The position numbers were made by a program, and so were the translations under genes. From contig NZ_OZ253579.1 in assembly GCF_965263005.1 (NCBI RefSeq), positions 3,472,001-3,536,000 of the forward strand: a stretch of DNA of 64,000 nucleotides. The letters are read 5' to 3'. Under the pieces are notes generated by a model. The model saw nothing but the letters and a program-made list of their open reading frames with translations. It was not told the origin of the DNA and made no database searches. Origin of the DNA: Rariloculus sp965263005 (lineage in GTDB: Bacteria > Pseudomonadota > Gammaproteobacteria > Steroidobacterales > Rariloculaceae). Shown piece after piece: positions 9,044-18,461 of the stretch. Every line of letters begins with the position of its first letter. Positions within the stretch are counted from its first letter, which is position 1.

Positions 9044-10297
9044 TCAGACGCGGATACCAGGCGCCGGGAACGCCTGACAGAACTCGACAACCTCGGTGCG
9101 GACCCTGGCAAGCTCGGTTTCGTCGTCAGCATTGGCGAGGACGCGATCGATCCACGCGGCGATTACCGACATCTCAGGCTCCAACATGCCCCTCGACGTT
9201 ACCGCAGGCGTGCCGATTCTGAGTCCGCTCGGAGCGAACGGCTTGCGTGGGTCGAAAGGTATCGCGTTGTAGTTGCACTCGATGCCGGCACGGTTCAGCG
9301 CCTGTGCCGCAGGCTTGCCGTTGATGCCTCGCGGCGTCACGTCGATGAGGATCAGATGATTGTCAGTCCCTCCCGAGATCAATCTGAGCCCGTGGCCGTC
9401 AAGCGCCTCGGCCAGCGCCTTGGCATTCGCCACGATCTGATGTCCATACGCCTTGAACTCTTCGGTCGCTGCTTCTTTCAGCGCGACGGCGATCGCCGCG
9501 GTCGTGTGATCGTGCGGCCCGCCCTGTAGCCCCGGGAAGACGGCGCGATCGAGCTCCTTCGCGTAGGTCCCGTCGGAAAGAATCATCCCGCCGCGCGGAC
9601 CGCGCAAGGTCTTGTGCGTCGTCGTCGTGACGATCTGCGCATGCGGAAACGGATGCGGATGGGCGCCCGCGACCACGAGGCCCGCGACATGCGCGATATC
9701 GGCGACAAGCACCGCGCCTACGGCCGAGGCGATCTGTGCGAATCCCTCGAAATCCCAATGGCGCGGGTAGGCCGTGCCGCCACAGAAGATGAGCTTCGGC
9801 CGCGCCTTGCGCGCGAGGTCCTCTACCATGTTCATGTCGATGCGGTGCGTCCGGCGGTCAACCCCGTAAGGCACAATCTCGTACAACTTGCCTGAGAAAT
9901 TGACGTTCAAACCGTGCGTAATATGGCCGCCGAACGGCAGCGCAAGCCCCATGACGGTGTCGCCGGCATCAAGCAAGGCCAGATACACAGCCTGGTTTGC
10001 CGGTGACCCCGAATAGGGTTGCACGTTTGCGTGCGCCGCGCCGAACAGAGCTTTCGCGCGCTCGATCGCGAGCGATTCGACCTGATCGATGAATTCCTGC
10101 CCCTCGTAGTACCTTCGCCCCGGATACCCTTCCGAATACTTGTTGCACAGCACCGAGCCGGTTGCCTCCATGACGGCCGAGGACACGTAGTTCTCGGACG
10201 CGATGAGGCGAATACTCTCGTCCTGCCGTTTCGTCTCCTTGCGGACGAGCTCGTGGATATCCGGGTCGGCGGCTTCAAGCGCAGACATTTCCGACAT
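9044..10297 (-). CDS. glyA: Serine hydroxymethyltransferase
   Basis: The 417-residue protein is full length for bacterial GlyA. It converts serine plus tetrahydrofolate to glycine and methylene-tetrahydrofolate, using PLP. The PLP lysine is Lys229 in TTTTHKTLRGPRGG. Other hallmarks are LIASENYVS, the NKYSEGYPGRRYYEG loop and the HITHGLNVNFSGK segment. An AGGGAGGA ribosome site precedes the ATG. In many gammaproteobacteria glyA neighbours nrdR and rib genes; here it stands alone between the DUF1552 operon and a divergent hydrolase. Confidence 0.97.
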   Translation of the reverse strand: MSEMSALEAADPDIHELVRKETKRQDESIRLIASENYVSSAVMEATGSVLCNKYSEGYPGRRYYEGQEFIDQVESLAIERAKALFGAAHANVQPYSGSPANQAVYLALLDAGDTVMGLALPFGGHITHGLNVNFSGKLYEIVPYGVDRRTHRIDMNMVEDLARKARPKLIFCGGTAYPRHWDFEGFAQIASAVGAVLVADIAHVAGLVVAGAHPHPFPHAQIVTTTTHKTLRGPRGGMILSDGTYAKELDRAVFPGLQGGPHDHTTAAIAVALKEAATEEFKAYGHQIVANAKALAEALDGHGLRLISGGTDNHLILIDVTPRGINGKPAAQALNRAGIECNYNAIPFDPRKPFAPSGLRIGTPAVTSRGMLEPEMSVIAAWIDRVLANADDETELARVRTEVVEFCQAFPAPGIRV

Positions 10298-10461
10298 TTT
10301 TCCTCCCTCGAATCAGCGTGTCCGAACGGCGGGCCCGCCGTCGGCGGGCGCTATTCTACCGGACTGCGAGCGGACCGGTGGATTCGGCCGGTCGAGCATC
10401 GCCGCCCGCTATCCTCGCCGGCTATTGCCCCGGCAAAGCGGACACCCTATTCTGCTTAGCC

Positions 10462-12561
10462 ATGAATATAAAATCCCGTTCCGTGCGGCTCGCGGCGCTC
10501 GCCGCCGCTTGGCTGGCAGCCACAGCGACCGCAGAAGTTACGCGTATCGACGTAACTTCGCGAGGCGAGATCGCCGAGGGTCAGCGCTACGGCGTCGCCG
10601 GCGCCTACGAGAAGGTTGCCGGGACGATGCATTTCGCTATCGATCCCGACACCGACGTCAATCGCATCGTAAGAGACATCGCACACGCACCGCGCACCGG
10701 CACAGGCGCGGTCGAATTCTCGACCGACTTCTTCCTGATCAAGCCGAGCGACGCCGAACGCGGCAACGGGACGCTGCTGTTCGATGTGGCGAACCGCGGC
10801 CGCAAGCTGATGTTGTCGAGATTCAACCATGCCGACGGCAGCCTCGATCCCGAGTCCACCGCCGACTTCGGCGACGGATTTCTGCAGCGGCACGGGTTTT
10901 CGGTGATCTGGGTCGGCTGGCAGTTCGACGTGCCCGACGCGGACGATCTGATGCGCGTCACCGTGCCGGCGGCAGATGCCGGCGGTGCGCCGGTCCGCGG
11001 CCTCGTGCGCAGCGACTTCATCGTCCGCGAGCGCGTGCCGAGTCATACGCTCGCCGACGGCGATCATATCGCCTACCCGGTCGCCGATCCGGACAACGAA
11101 GCGAACACTTTGACCGTGCGCGACTCGCCCGCGGGTGAGAGACACCGGATCGCACGGACGCAATGGGGTTTCGGCCGGCTCGACGGGGAGCGCATCGTAC
11201 CAGACCCCGGCATGGTGTATCTGCGCGGCGGATTCGAGCCGCACAGGATCTACGAGGTCGTCTACGAATCCGAGAATCCGCCGATCGCCGGTCTCGGTCT
11301 CGCGGCCATCCGCGATGCCATCTCGAAGCTCAAGCACGACGGCGCGGCCGAGCTTGGCGTCAGTGCCGAAACCTTCGAGCGCGCGATCGCATTTGGCAGC
11401 TCGCAAAGCGGCCGGCTGCTCAGGACGTTTCTCTACGACGGTTTCAACGAGGACGAACGGCAACGGAAGGTGTTCGACGGCGCCATACCGCATATCGCAG
11501 GCGGTGCCCGCGGCAGCTTCAATCACCGGTTCGCACAGCCGTCGCGCGCGAGCTGGAGCTATTTCTATCCGAACGCACTGTTTCCGTTCACGAGCGGCAT
11601 CCAGACGGACCTGCCGATGGAGAGGAACGAGTGTGAGGGTTGCCCGCCCGGCATCGATATCACGACCGGCGCCGACGACAGGATCGCGACTCAAGGCGGC
11701 GAAAGCGACGGGCTGCTGGCCAGAATCGATCCCGAGTTCATGCCGAAGGTCTTCTACACAAACTCGTCGAACGAATACTGGCGCGCCTCGGCCGCGCTCA
11801 CGCACATCTCGGCCGACGCGACGGATGTGACGCTGCTCGACAACGAACGCATTTATCTATTCGCCGGCACGCAGCACGGCCCGGCCGGCTTTCCGCCGCG
11901 AGTCGGCCAGGGACAGCTTCCCGGCAACCCGAACGACTATTCCTGGTTCCTGCGGGCGCTCCTGATCGCGCTTGACGAATGGATTGCTGACGGCGTCGAA
12001 CCACCGCCGAGCAGCTATCCGACGCTCGCCGACGGGACGCTGACGCCGCTCGGCTATCTGGCGTTCCCGGACATCCCCGGCGTAGCCACACCGGCCAGCA
12101 TCAACCCCGTGCAGAGCCTCGACTTCGGGCCCAGGTTCCGGACCGAAGGTATCGCCACCATCGAGCCGCCCGAGGTCGGGCCCACGTACCCTGTCCGGCT
12201 GCCGCAAGTCGATGCCGACGGCAATGAGACCGCGGGCTTGCGATCGCCCGAACTCGCCGTGCCGCTCGCCACCTACACGGGCTGGAGCCTGTTCGATCCT
12301 GCCTTCGGTCCCGCGCACGAACTCGTCAGCCTGCAAGGCTCCTATCTCCCGTTCGCTGCGTCACGTGCCGAGCGTGAGCAGCGTCAGGATCCGAGATCCG
12401 CGATTCTCGAGCGCTACGGGAGCCGCGACGCATACCTCGGCCGGCTGACGCGGTATTCGGTCGGACTCGTCGATCAAGGCTACCTGTTGGCCGAGGATAT
12501 GCCGGAAATCGTCCGCCGCGCAGCCGTGCACTGGGACGCGCTGGTGGCGACGGACCAGTAA
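10462..12561 (+). CDS. Secreted alpha/beta hydrolase domain protein (Abhydrolase_10 type)
   Basis: The product is 699 residues with a Sec signal peptide (cleavage near ATATA-EVT). The large body matches the secreted alpha/beta-hydrolase-domain family. The nucleophile elbow is GSSQSGR at 312-318, with Ser314 the likely nucleophile in a GxSxS arrangement, and LFAGTQHGPAG carries a candidate catalytic His. The start at ATG 10462 coincides with the signal peptide; the in-frame upstream extension (from 10318) is Arg-rich and unlike a leader. It probably hydrolyses an ester of unknown identity in the periplasm. It forms a tight plus-strand run with the peroxidase (20-bp gap) and the hemerythrin gene (10-bp gap). 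Confidence 0.85.
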   Translation: MNIKSRSVRLAALAAAWLAATATAEVTRIDVTSRGEIAEGQRYGVAGAYEKVAGTMHFAIDPDTDVNRIVRDIAHAPRTGTGAVEFSTDFFLIKPSDAERGNGTLLFDVANRGRKLMLSRFNHADGSLDPESTADFGDGFLQRHGFSVIWVGWQFDVPDADDLMRVTVPAADAGGAPVRGLVRSDFIVRERVPSHTLADGDHIAYPVADPDNEANTLTVRDSPAGERHRIARTQWGFGRLDGERIVPDPGMVYLRGGFEPHRIYEVVYESENPPIAGLGLAAIRDAISKLKHDGAAELGVSAETFERAIAFGSSQSGRLLRTFLYDGFNEDERQRKVFDGAIPHIAGGARGSFNHRFAQPSRASWSYFYPNALFPFTSGIQTDLPMERNECEGCPPGIDITTGADDRIATQGGESDGLLARIDPEFMPKVFYTNSSNEYWRASAALTHISADATDVTLLDNERIYLFAGTQHGPAGFPPRVGQGQLPGNPNDYSWFLRALLIALDEWIADGVEPPPSSYPTLADGTLTPLGYLAFPDIPGVATPASINPVQSLDFGPRFRTEGIATIEPPEVGPTYPVRLPQVDADGNETAGLRSPELAVPLATYTGWSLFDPAFGPAHELVSLQGSYLPFAASRAEREQRQDPRSAILERYGSRDAYLGRLTRYSVGLVDQGYLLAEDMPEIVRRAAVHWDALVATDQ

Positions 12562-12581
12562 GCAACTCAGCGCCTGTCCCG

Positions 12582-14069
12582 ATGGTGACATCGTCCGCGA
12601 AGCTCGTTCCAGCGCTGTCGGCGTGCTTGCTGATGACGGCGGCTGCCGAGCTTCCGCCCGTGCCCGTACCCGCAGAGAACCCGATCACCGAAACGAAGCG
12701 TGTGCTCGGCAAGATCCTGTTCTGGGACGAGCAATTGTCGAGCGACAATACCGTCGCCTGCGGAACCTGCCATCGGCCGGCCGCCGGCGGCGCGGACCCC
12801 CGTGTCGGCAAGCATCCAGGCACGGATCCCGGAACGATAGACGACGTCCAGGGCTCTCAGGGCATCGTAAGCCTCGACCGCCACGGTCGGCCGACCGAGC
12901 ATCCCTTGTTCGGCTTCGATCGCCAGGTCACCGCCCGCACGAGCCTGTCGAACTTCGGTGCGCTGTGGGCCGATGAAGCGTTCTGGGACGGAAGCGCGGC
13001 TGGCGAGTTCCGCGATCCGTTGACCGGCCGAGTTGCGATCGCCACGGGGGGAGCTCTTGAGATTCAAGCGCTCACGGCGCTGGCGAATGACGCAGAGATG
13101 GCGAAGCACGGACGCACGTGGCAGGAGCTCACGGCCAAGCTCGCTCGCACGACTCCGCTCGACGTCGCATCCGATCTGCCCGACGATGTCGCGGCAGCGA
13201 TTCGCGACCGGCCGGGTTATCCGGAATTGTTCGCGGCCGCGTTCGGCGACCCCGCGATTACGCCCGTGCGGATCGCATTCGCAATTGCGAGCTACGAGCG
13301 AACGCTGCTCCCCGATCAAACGCCATGGGACCGCTACCGGGCGGGCGATCTCGACGCGATGAACGAGCTAGAACTTTATGGCTGGCAGGCCATGCAGGAC
13401 TTTCAGTGCGTCAAGTGCCACGAACCGCCATTGTTCACGAACAATGATTACTTCAACATCGGGCTCAGGCGTGCCGAATACGACCTCGGCCGGCAAGCCG
13501 TGACAGGCGATCCCGAGGACGCGGGTGAAGTCAGAGTGCCGAGCCTGAGAAACGTGGGCCTCAAGCCCCGGTTCATGCATACCGGCGAGTTTCAGACACT
13601 GAGCGCGGCTGTCAGCTTCTACCGCACAGGCGCCGTGCTTGCCGAACGCGACCGTATCCCGGGCGGCGGCACCTATGCCTTCAACATGAGCACGGTGACC
13701 GAGGGCGATATCCACGCCTTTCTCAAAAACGCTCTGACCGACCGCCGGGTGCACGCAGAGCTCTTCCCTTTCGATCGCCCGACGCTCAGGAGCGAGCGCC
13801 ACGGCGCCGACACGCTCGCACCCGTCGCGCCACGGGATCTCAGGGCGAAACTCGAAGGAACGTCGCTCAAGCTGAGCTGGCGCGCACCCGCGGACAACAC
13901 GGGGATTGTCGATTACGTCCTGCATCGCAACGGCGGCGTGATTGCGCTCTTGACGGATACGTCCTTCGTGGACGCGCACGCGCCGCTCGGGGCGGCAGTG
14001 ACCTATGATGTACTCGCGCGAGATGCCGCACGAAACGAATCCCCGCCCGCGCGGCTGACGATAAGGTAG
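12582..14069 (+). CDS. Di-haem cytochrome c peroxidase/MauG-like protein with C-terminal FN3-like domain
   Basis: The product is 495 residues. A short signal peptide is followed by the two-haem CCP/MauG fold: CGTCH at 60-64 after LGKILFWDEQLSSD, and CVKCH at 276-280. The typical segments ASYERTLLPDQTPWDRY and VPSLRNVGLKPRFMHTGEF are present. The last ~80 residues (from about LAPVAPRDL) form a fibronectin-type-III-like beta domain, an uncommon extension that may bind carbohydrate or protein. It probably catalyses periplasmic peroxide reduction or cofactor oxidation. It lies between the secreted hydrolase and the hemerythrin gene in one transcriptional run. Confidence 0.88.
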   Translation: MVTSSAKLVPALSACLLMTAAAELPPVPVPAENPITETKRVLGKILFWDEQLSSDNTVACGTCHRPAAGGADPRVGKHPGTDPGTIDDVQGSQGIVSLDRHGRPTEHPLFGFDRQVTARTSLSNFGALWADEAFWDGSAAGEFRDPLTGRVAIATGGALEIQALTALANDAEMAKHGRTWQELTAKLARTTPLDVASDLPDDVAAAIRDRPGYPELFAAAFGDPAITPVRIAFAIASYERTLLPDQTPWDRYRAGDLDAMNELELYGWQAMQDFQCVKCHEPPLFTNNDYFNIGLRRAEYDLGRQAVTGDPEDAGEVRVPSLRNVGLKPRFMHTGEFQTLSAAVSFYRTGAVLAERDRIPGGGTYAFNMSTVTEGDIHAFLKNALTDRRVHAELFPFDRPTLRSERHGADTLAPVAPRDLRAKLEGTSLKLSWRAPADNTGIVDYVLHRNGGVIALLTDTSFVDAHAPLGAAVTYDVLARDAARNESPPARLTIR

Positions 14070-14079
14070 CTCAGCAGCA

Positions 14080-14670
14080 ATGACCTACAACGTCTTGCCC
14101 GGGACCCGTGACCTTCCCAGCCTCGATATCGACAGCCGCACGGGTTGGCCTGACGAACTGCGTGTGCTGCTTAACGACTACCCGCGAGACAGCTGGAGAT
14201 CAAACCCGTCGCCGGTCGCGCAGTTCTGGCTCGACAAGCACGACTATTTCCGGCACCAATGCGCGGCGCTAAAGGCGGCGGGCGACGACTACCGCGAAGG
14301 ACGAAGCGACGCCATGGTCTTCGCGACCTGGCTCGCGCCGCGGCTGCAGAACTTCATCGCACACCTTCACGGTCATCATCAGGTCGAGGATCACCACTAT
14401 TTCCCTGCGTTCCGTGCCGCCGAGGTGCGTCTGGCCGCGGGATTCGACGTCCTCGCCTCCGACCATGAGCTGCTGCATGAAGGAATTGCCGACATCATCG
14501 CAACAATCAATGCCTTCATCGAGACGCTGCGCGCGAAGAATTCGGCCGACGCCACGCGCCATGCGGGCGATCGTTACCTCGCAAGCAGCATGACGACGTT
14601 CCGGCGCTTACTGCGCCACCTCAGCGACGAGGAAGACCTGATCATTCCGGTCATGCTCGACCGCGGTTGA
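14080..14670 (+). CDS. Hemerythrin-like domain protein
   Basis: This 196-residue protein has the HHE cation-binding pattern: His54, a HLHGHHQVEDHH cluster at 95-106, DHELLHE around 128-134 and a terminal HLSDEEDLI. The residues fit a four-helix bundle with a non-haem di-iron site that binds oxygen or senses redox state or nitric oxide. No signal peptide is evident, so it should be cytoplasmic. It starts 10 bp after the peroxidase stop and is probably co-transcribed. Possible roles are iron/O2 sensing or repair. Confidence 0.85.
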   Translation: MTYNVLPGTRDLPSLDIDSRTGWPDELRVLLNDYPRDSWRSNPSPVAQFWLDKHDYFRHQCAALKAAGDDYREGRSDAMVFATWLAPRLQNFIAHLHGHHQVEDHHYFPAFRAAEVRLAAGFDVLASDHELLHEGIADIIATINAFIETLRAKNSADATRHAGDRYLASSMTTFRRLLRHLSDEEDLIIPVMLDRG

Positions 14671-14696
14671 TTGACCGGCTGCTCGGACGCCGGCAC

Positions 14697-15137
14697 TCAG
14701 GACGATTCGGGAGCCTCCAGCGGGCCGCCGCGGAGGTCTTCGGCGCGTTCGACCTTGACGAGCACCGCAAACCCTTTCCTTTCCGGGTCACGATCGCGCT
14801 CGGCCTGCAGTATCTTGTTCCAGACCTGGTCCCGAAGCGGTCCGTCCTTGTACACGGTCGCCGTGCCGAAAAACCTCGCCACGCCGGCTATCGGCAGCAA
14901 ACTCTGCCGAAGTTCGGCCTTCTGGTAGAACACCATGATCTTGTCGCCGTCGGCGATGTCGCTCACGCCTCCCCTGCTTCGCTCCCAGAAAGCGAGTGTT
15001 TCGTCATCGAACACACAGGTGCTGCCACGCAGCGAAATTCGCGGGTACCCATCGGCATCCACCGTTCCGACGAGCGGTGTGTCCGGCCATAATGCATCGT
15101 TGATGTGCGCGTGCAGCGCCGTCAGGATCTTCGCCAT
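14697..15137 (-). CDS. Pyridoxamine 5'-phosphate oxidase (PPOX) family protein
   Basis: The product is 146 residues from ATG 15137, where GGAGCGAGAG gives a good ribosome site; an in-frame ATG at 15215 adds 26 poorly conserved residues. The split-barrel FMN-binding features include LVGTVDADGYPRIS, DDETLAFWERS and DKIMVFYQ near mid-protein, as in general-stress and pyridoxamine-oxidase-related proteins. It probably binds a flavin or F420-like cofactor. It converges with the hemerythrin gene. Confidence 0.85.
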   Translation of the reverse strand: MAKILTALHAHINDALWPDTPLVGTVDADGYPRISLRGSTCVFDDETLAFWERSRGGVSDIADGDKIMVFYQKAELRQSLLPIAGVARFFGTATVYKDGPLRDQVWNKILQAERDRDPERKGFAVLVKVERAEDLRGGPLEAPESS

Positions 15138-15315
15138 CTCTCGCTCCGAAAAATCCGGCTCAGTGTATCCGGCGTTGGAAGGCCCGCCAAGCGCCCAAGC
15201 TGCATCGCTCAGCAATCCGTGCCGTTTGCAGCCAGTTTGCTGATATAGCTTGAGGTACCTGTTCTGCAGGGTATGACACCCTGCTCTACCGGGACGAACG
15301 AGGCATGAAGCCGGC

Positions 15316-15927
15316 TCAGCCGCGCCTCAACACGACGGTAAGGTTGTTGGCCGGCATCTCGACGTCCTCTTCGAGGACGAGACCGTGTTTTGCGGCCTCC
15401 GCCGCGACTTCGTCGAGATCGCGAACACCCCACTCGGGGTTCCTGGCCTTAAGGTCCGCGTCGAACGCTTCGTTGCTCGGCGCCGTATGCCGGGCATCGC
15501 GTCTGAACGGGCCGTAAAGCACGAGCGGCCTGGCGGCGCCGAGAACACTGCCCAGACCGCGAAACAGTGCTTGTGTCGCCGCCCACGGCGCGATATGGAT
15601 CATGTTGATACACAGCACCGCATCGGCGCGTTCGACCGGCCACGGCTGCTCACGCACATCGAGCCTGAGCGGCATTCTGACGTTGTCAAGCGCGCTCGCG
15701 TCGACGAGCGATTCGATCCATGCGAGCGAGCGAGCGTTAGTGTCGGTCGGCTGCCAGATCAGCTCCGGCAGCTCGCGCGCGAAATACACGGCATGCTGGC
15801 CCGTACCGCTTGCGATCTCGAGCACCGTACCCGTCCGGGGCAGCACGCGTTGGAGCACATCGAGGATCGGCGCCTTGTTCCGCTCCGCGGCCGCGTTACA
15901 AACCGTACTGAGATGGGCTTGCGGCAT
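15316..15927 (-). CDS. DUF938 family SAM-dependent methyltransferase
   Basis: The product is 203 residues from ATG 15927 (MPQAHLSTVC), the usual length for the DUF938 family. The family opening AAERNKAPIL is followed by motif I VLEIASGTGQHAVYFA, then QPTDTN (acidic loop) and INMIHIAPW. Longer versions of this frame extend upstream to 16314 but lack similarity. The substrate is unknown. The upstream region to 16119 is shared with the divergent S41 peptidase. Confidence 0.88.
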   Translation of the reverse strand: MPQAHLSTVCNAAAERNKAPILDVLQRVLPRTGTVLEIASGTGQHAVYFARELPELIWQPTDTNARSLAWIESLVDASALDNVRMPLRLDVREQPWPVERADAVLCINMIHIAPWAATQALFRGLGSVLGAARPLVLYGPFRRDARHTAPSNEAFDADLKARNPEWGVRDLDEVAAEAAKHGLVLEEDVEMPANNLTVVLRRG

Positions 15928-16118
15928 GACGGTATTGTGCCGGAATCGATAGACCAGCGCGCGCCGGAGAGGGACGTTCGTAAGCGCGGGGTCCTGGCGT
16001 ACAATTCCTGCACACTTTGTGCTGTTTCTGCCTATGAGCAACCCCGAGGACGCGTGCGACGAACGATATCGTCTCACGTTCGCAATCAAGCCGGGCGCAG
16101 GACGGAGCAGATGAGCAC

Positions 16119-17795
16119 ATGATGCGATTTCAACTTGTCCTGGCGCTCCTCGCTGTCTTCGGTCTCGTGGCCTGCGGAGGCGGAGGCGGTTCCAGCCCGG
16201 CGCCCACGCCAACCCCGCCGCCAGCACCGCCCTCGCCGGCTCCGCCCCCAACGCCGCCGCCAACACCGGACCCGCCGCCTCCCCCGCCGGTCGGACCGAA
16301 CACATGGACGCCAAACGTCTTCATGCCGGCTGCCACCTTCGCCGCGCAGTGCCGGGACCCGCGCAGCGGTATGGATCCCGAGACAGGCCATCCCTACCTC
16401 GACGTTCAGGGCTCGACACTGTCGCAGAACAACTGGCTGCGCTCATGGAGCAACGATCTGTACCTGTGGTACGACGAAATCACCGACCGTGATCCCGGCT
16501 TGTTCACTACCCCTGACTATTTCGACGTCCTCAAGACGGAAGAGCTCACGCCGTCGGGCAACCCCAAGGACCGATTCCACTTCACGTATCCGACCGAAGA
16601 GTGGAACCTCCTGACGCAATCAGGCGTGTCCGCGGGCTATGGAGCGGAATGGTCGATCGTCTCGACGTCGGAGGCGTTGCAAATCGTCGTCTCGTACACA
16701 AATCCGGACACACCGGCCACGACACCGCCAGCCAATCTCGCTCGCGGCGCAACGGTGCTCGAAGTCGACGGCGTGGACGCCACCAGCCCGCCGGATTCCG
16801 AGAGCGTCGACACCCTGAATGCAGGGCTCTTTCCATCTGAACCCGGCGAAACGCATACCTTCACGATTCAAGACATCGGAACGACGACATCGCGCGTAGT
16901 CACGATGCGATCGGAGCTCATCACCCTCACACCTGTCCAGCACGTCAAGACGATCGAGACGCCGACCGGCAAGGTCGGCTATTTCCTTTTTACCGATCAC
17001 ATCGCGACGGCCGAGCCGGCGCTCATCGAGGCAATCAGGGAGCTCAAGAGCGCCGGGATCACCGACCTCGTGGTCGACCTGCGCTACAACGGCGGCGGCT
17101 ATCTCTACGTCGCGAGCCAGCTCGCGTACATGATCGCGGGACCAGTTCCAACGGCGGGACAGACATTCGAGGACGTCCAGTTCAACGACAAGCACCCGGT
17201 TACCAACCCGGTCACGGGCAGGGCGCTGCAACCTTTCCCTTTCCTGTCGGAAGCGATAGGCGAGTTGGTTGACCGTGGTACGACGCTCCCGTCCTTGGAT
17301 CTGGCTCGCGTATTCCTGCTGACCGGGCGGAACACGTGCTCCGCCAGCGAATCCATCATCAATGGCTTGCGAGGCGTCGACGTCGACGTCATTCAGATCG
17401 GGACGAAGACCTGCGGCAAGCCGTACGGCTTCTACGCTGCCGACAACTGCGGCACGAGTTATTTCTCGATTCAGTTCAAGGGTGTAAATGCCAAGGGCTT
17501 CGGTGAATACGGCGACGGTTTCTCGCCGAGCGATTTCACAGTTGCGGTCGGCGTAGCTGTTCCCGGCTGCGCTGTGGCCGAGGATTTCACGAAGCCGCTC
17601 GGCGATTTGACGGAAGGCAGGCTCGCCGCGGCGCTCGGTTACCGGGCCGACCGAATCTGCCCCTTGCCCCCTGGAAGTTTGGTCTCCGGGAGCCGCAAAG
17701 CGACTGGAGTCTCCACGCTCCCGGATCCATTGTCGTCAACCGAGGGTTTGCTGCACCGCTCGCCAGCGCGAGAAAACCGCTTATTGGACAGATAG
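16119..17795 (+). CDS. S41 family lipoprotein peptidase
   Basis: The product is 558 residues. It begins with a lipoprotein signal (LVAC, Cys19), then a Gly run and a long proline-rich linker (about 25-58). A PDZ-like middle region follows (GATVLEVDG), then the S41 catalytic core with DLRYNGGGY, Ser408 in TCSASE and Lys434 in GTKTCGKPYG, the usual Ser-Lys spacing for C-terminal processing peptidases. It should sit in the outer or inner membrane facing the periplasm. Starts at 16119 and 16122 are both possible (tandem ATGs). The GC-rich Pro linker probably spans the cell-wall layer. Confidence 0.9.
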   Translation: MMRFQLVLALLAVFGLVACGGGGGSSPAPTPTPPPAPPSPAPPPTPPPTPDPPPPPPVGPNTWTPNVFMPAATFAAQCRDPRSGMDPETGHPYLDVQGSTLSQNNWLRSWSNDLYLWYDEITDRDPGLFTTPDYFDVLKTEELTPSGNPKDRFHFTYPTEEWNLLTQSGVSAGYGAEWSIVSTSEALQIVVSYTNPDTPATTPPANLARGATVLEVDGVDATSPPDSESVDTLNAGLFPSEPGETHTFTIQDIGTTTSRVVTMRSELITLTPVQHVKTIETPTGKVGYFLFTDHIATAEPALIEAIRELKSAGITDLVVDLRYNGGGYLYVASQLAYMIAGPVPTAGQTFEDVQFNDKHPVTNPVTGRALQPFPFLSEAIGELVDRGTTLPSLDLARVFLLTGRNTCSASESIINGLRGVDVDVIQIGTKTCGKPYGFYAADNCGTSYFSIQFKGVNAKGFGEYGDGFSPSDFTVAVGVAVPGCAVAEDFTKPLGDLTEGRLAAALGYRADRICPLPPGSLVSGSRKATGVSTLPDPLSSTEGLLHRSPARENRLLDR

Positions 17796-17967
17796 CGTTA
17801 ATGGCGGACGTGTGCGCCATGCAGTCGGGCGGGAACAACGTACGCGCGCGCGGCACTTATCGCTTGCCAGGCGTCGCCGACGGCGATCAAATGCGTTAGA
17901 GTCAGTCCCGGTTCCGGAATCGCTCCGGCAACCCCACAAGTAACAGACTGCTAACGGTAGGTACACG

Positions 17968-18348
17968 ATGCGGCGCACTTCAGTCGCTTACATCATCGGC
18001 GCGCTCGTTGTACTGTCCGCCTGCAGGGGCGGGCGAGCCACCCGCGAGGACGTGCCGGCCCTGATCGTGGATCCGACGACAGCGTCACGTTTCGAGCTCA
18101 CGCGCGTCGTTATGGCCGCGGTCAGCGACAGCGCCGTCGCTCTCGCCGACGACGCGCTGACACAGAGGAGCTCCCTGATCCTCGAGCGCTCGCCCCCGCG
18201 CAGCATCGAGGGCCAGGCGGCGACCGGTCGAATGCTCGATGAGCCCGTGCGCTTTCGCCTCGTCGTGAACGGGCCCAACTGCGTGCTGATCAACGAGGCC
18301 GACGGGCGCCGCTGGAGGTTGTCGCAGACCGACTGCGCGCCGGAGTAG
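17968..18348 (+). CDS. Small putative lipoprotein of unknown function
   Basis: The product is 126 residues with a lipobox VLSAC (Cys19) after MRRTSVAYIIGALV. The mature part has two Cys near the C-terminus (GPNCVLINE and QTDCAPE) that could form a disulphide. No recognised domain was seen. It lies between the S41 peptidase and a 2-hydroxyacid dehydrogenase on the same strand. Confidence 0.7.
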   Translation: MRRTSVAYIIGALVVLSACRGGRATREDVPALIVDPTTASRFELTRVVMAAVSDSAVALADDALTQRSSLILERSPPRSIEGQAATGRMLDEPVRFRLVVNGPNCVLINEADGRRWRLSQTDCAPE

Positions 18349-18461
18349 GACGCGATGAGCCGCCTGCATGCCTTCGATCCCACGCTGCAATGGGGAGCCG
18401 TGCGACGATCGATTCGACGCGGCACGCTGCCCGGCGATCGGTTGAGGTCGACAAACGCGCC

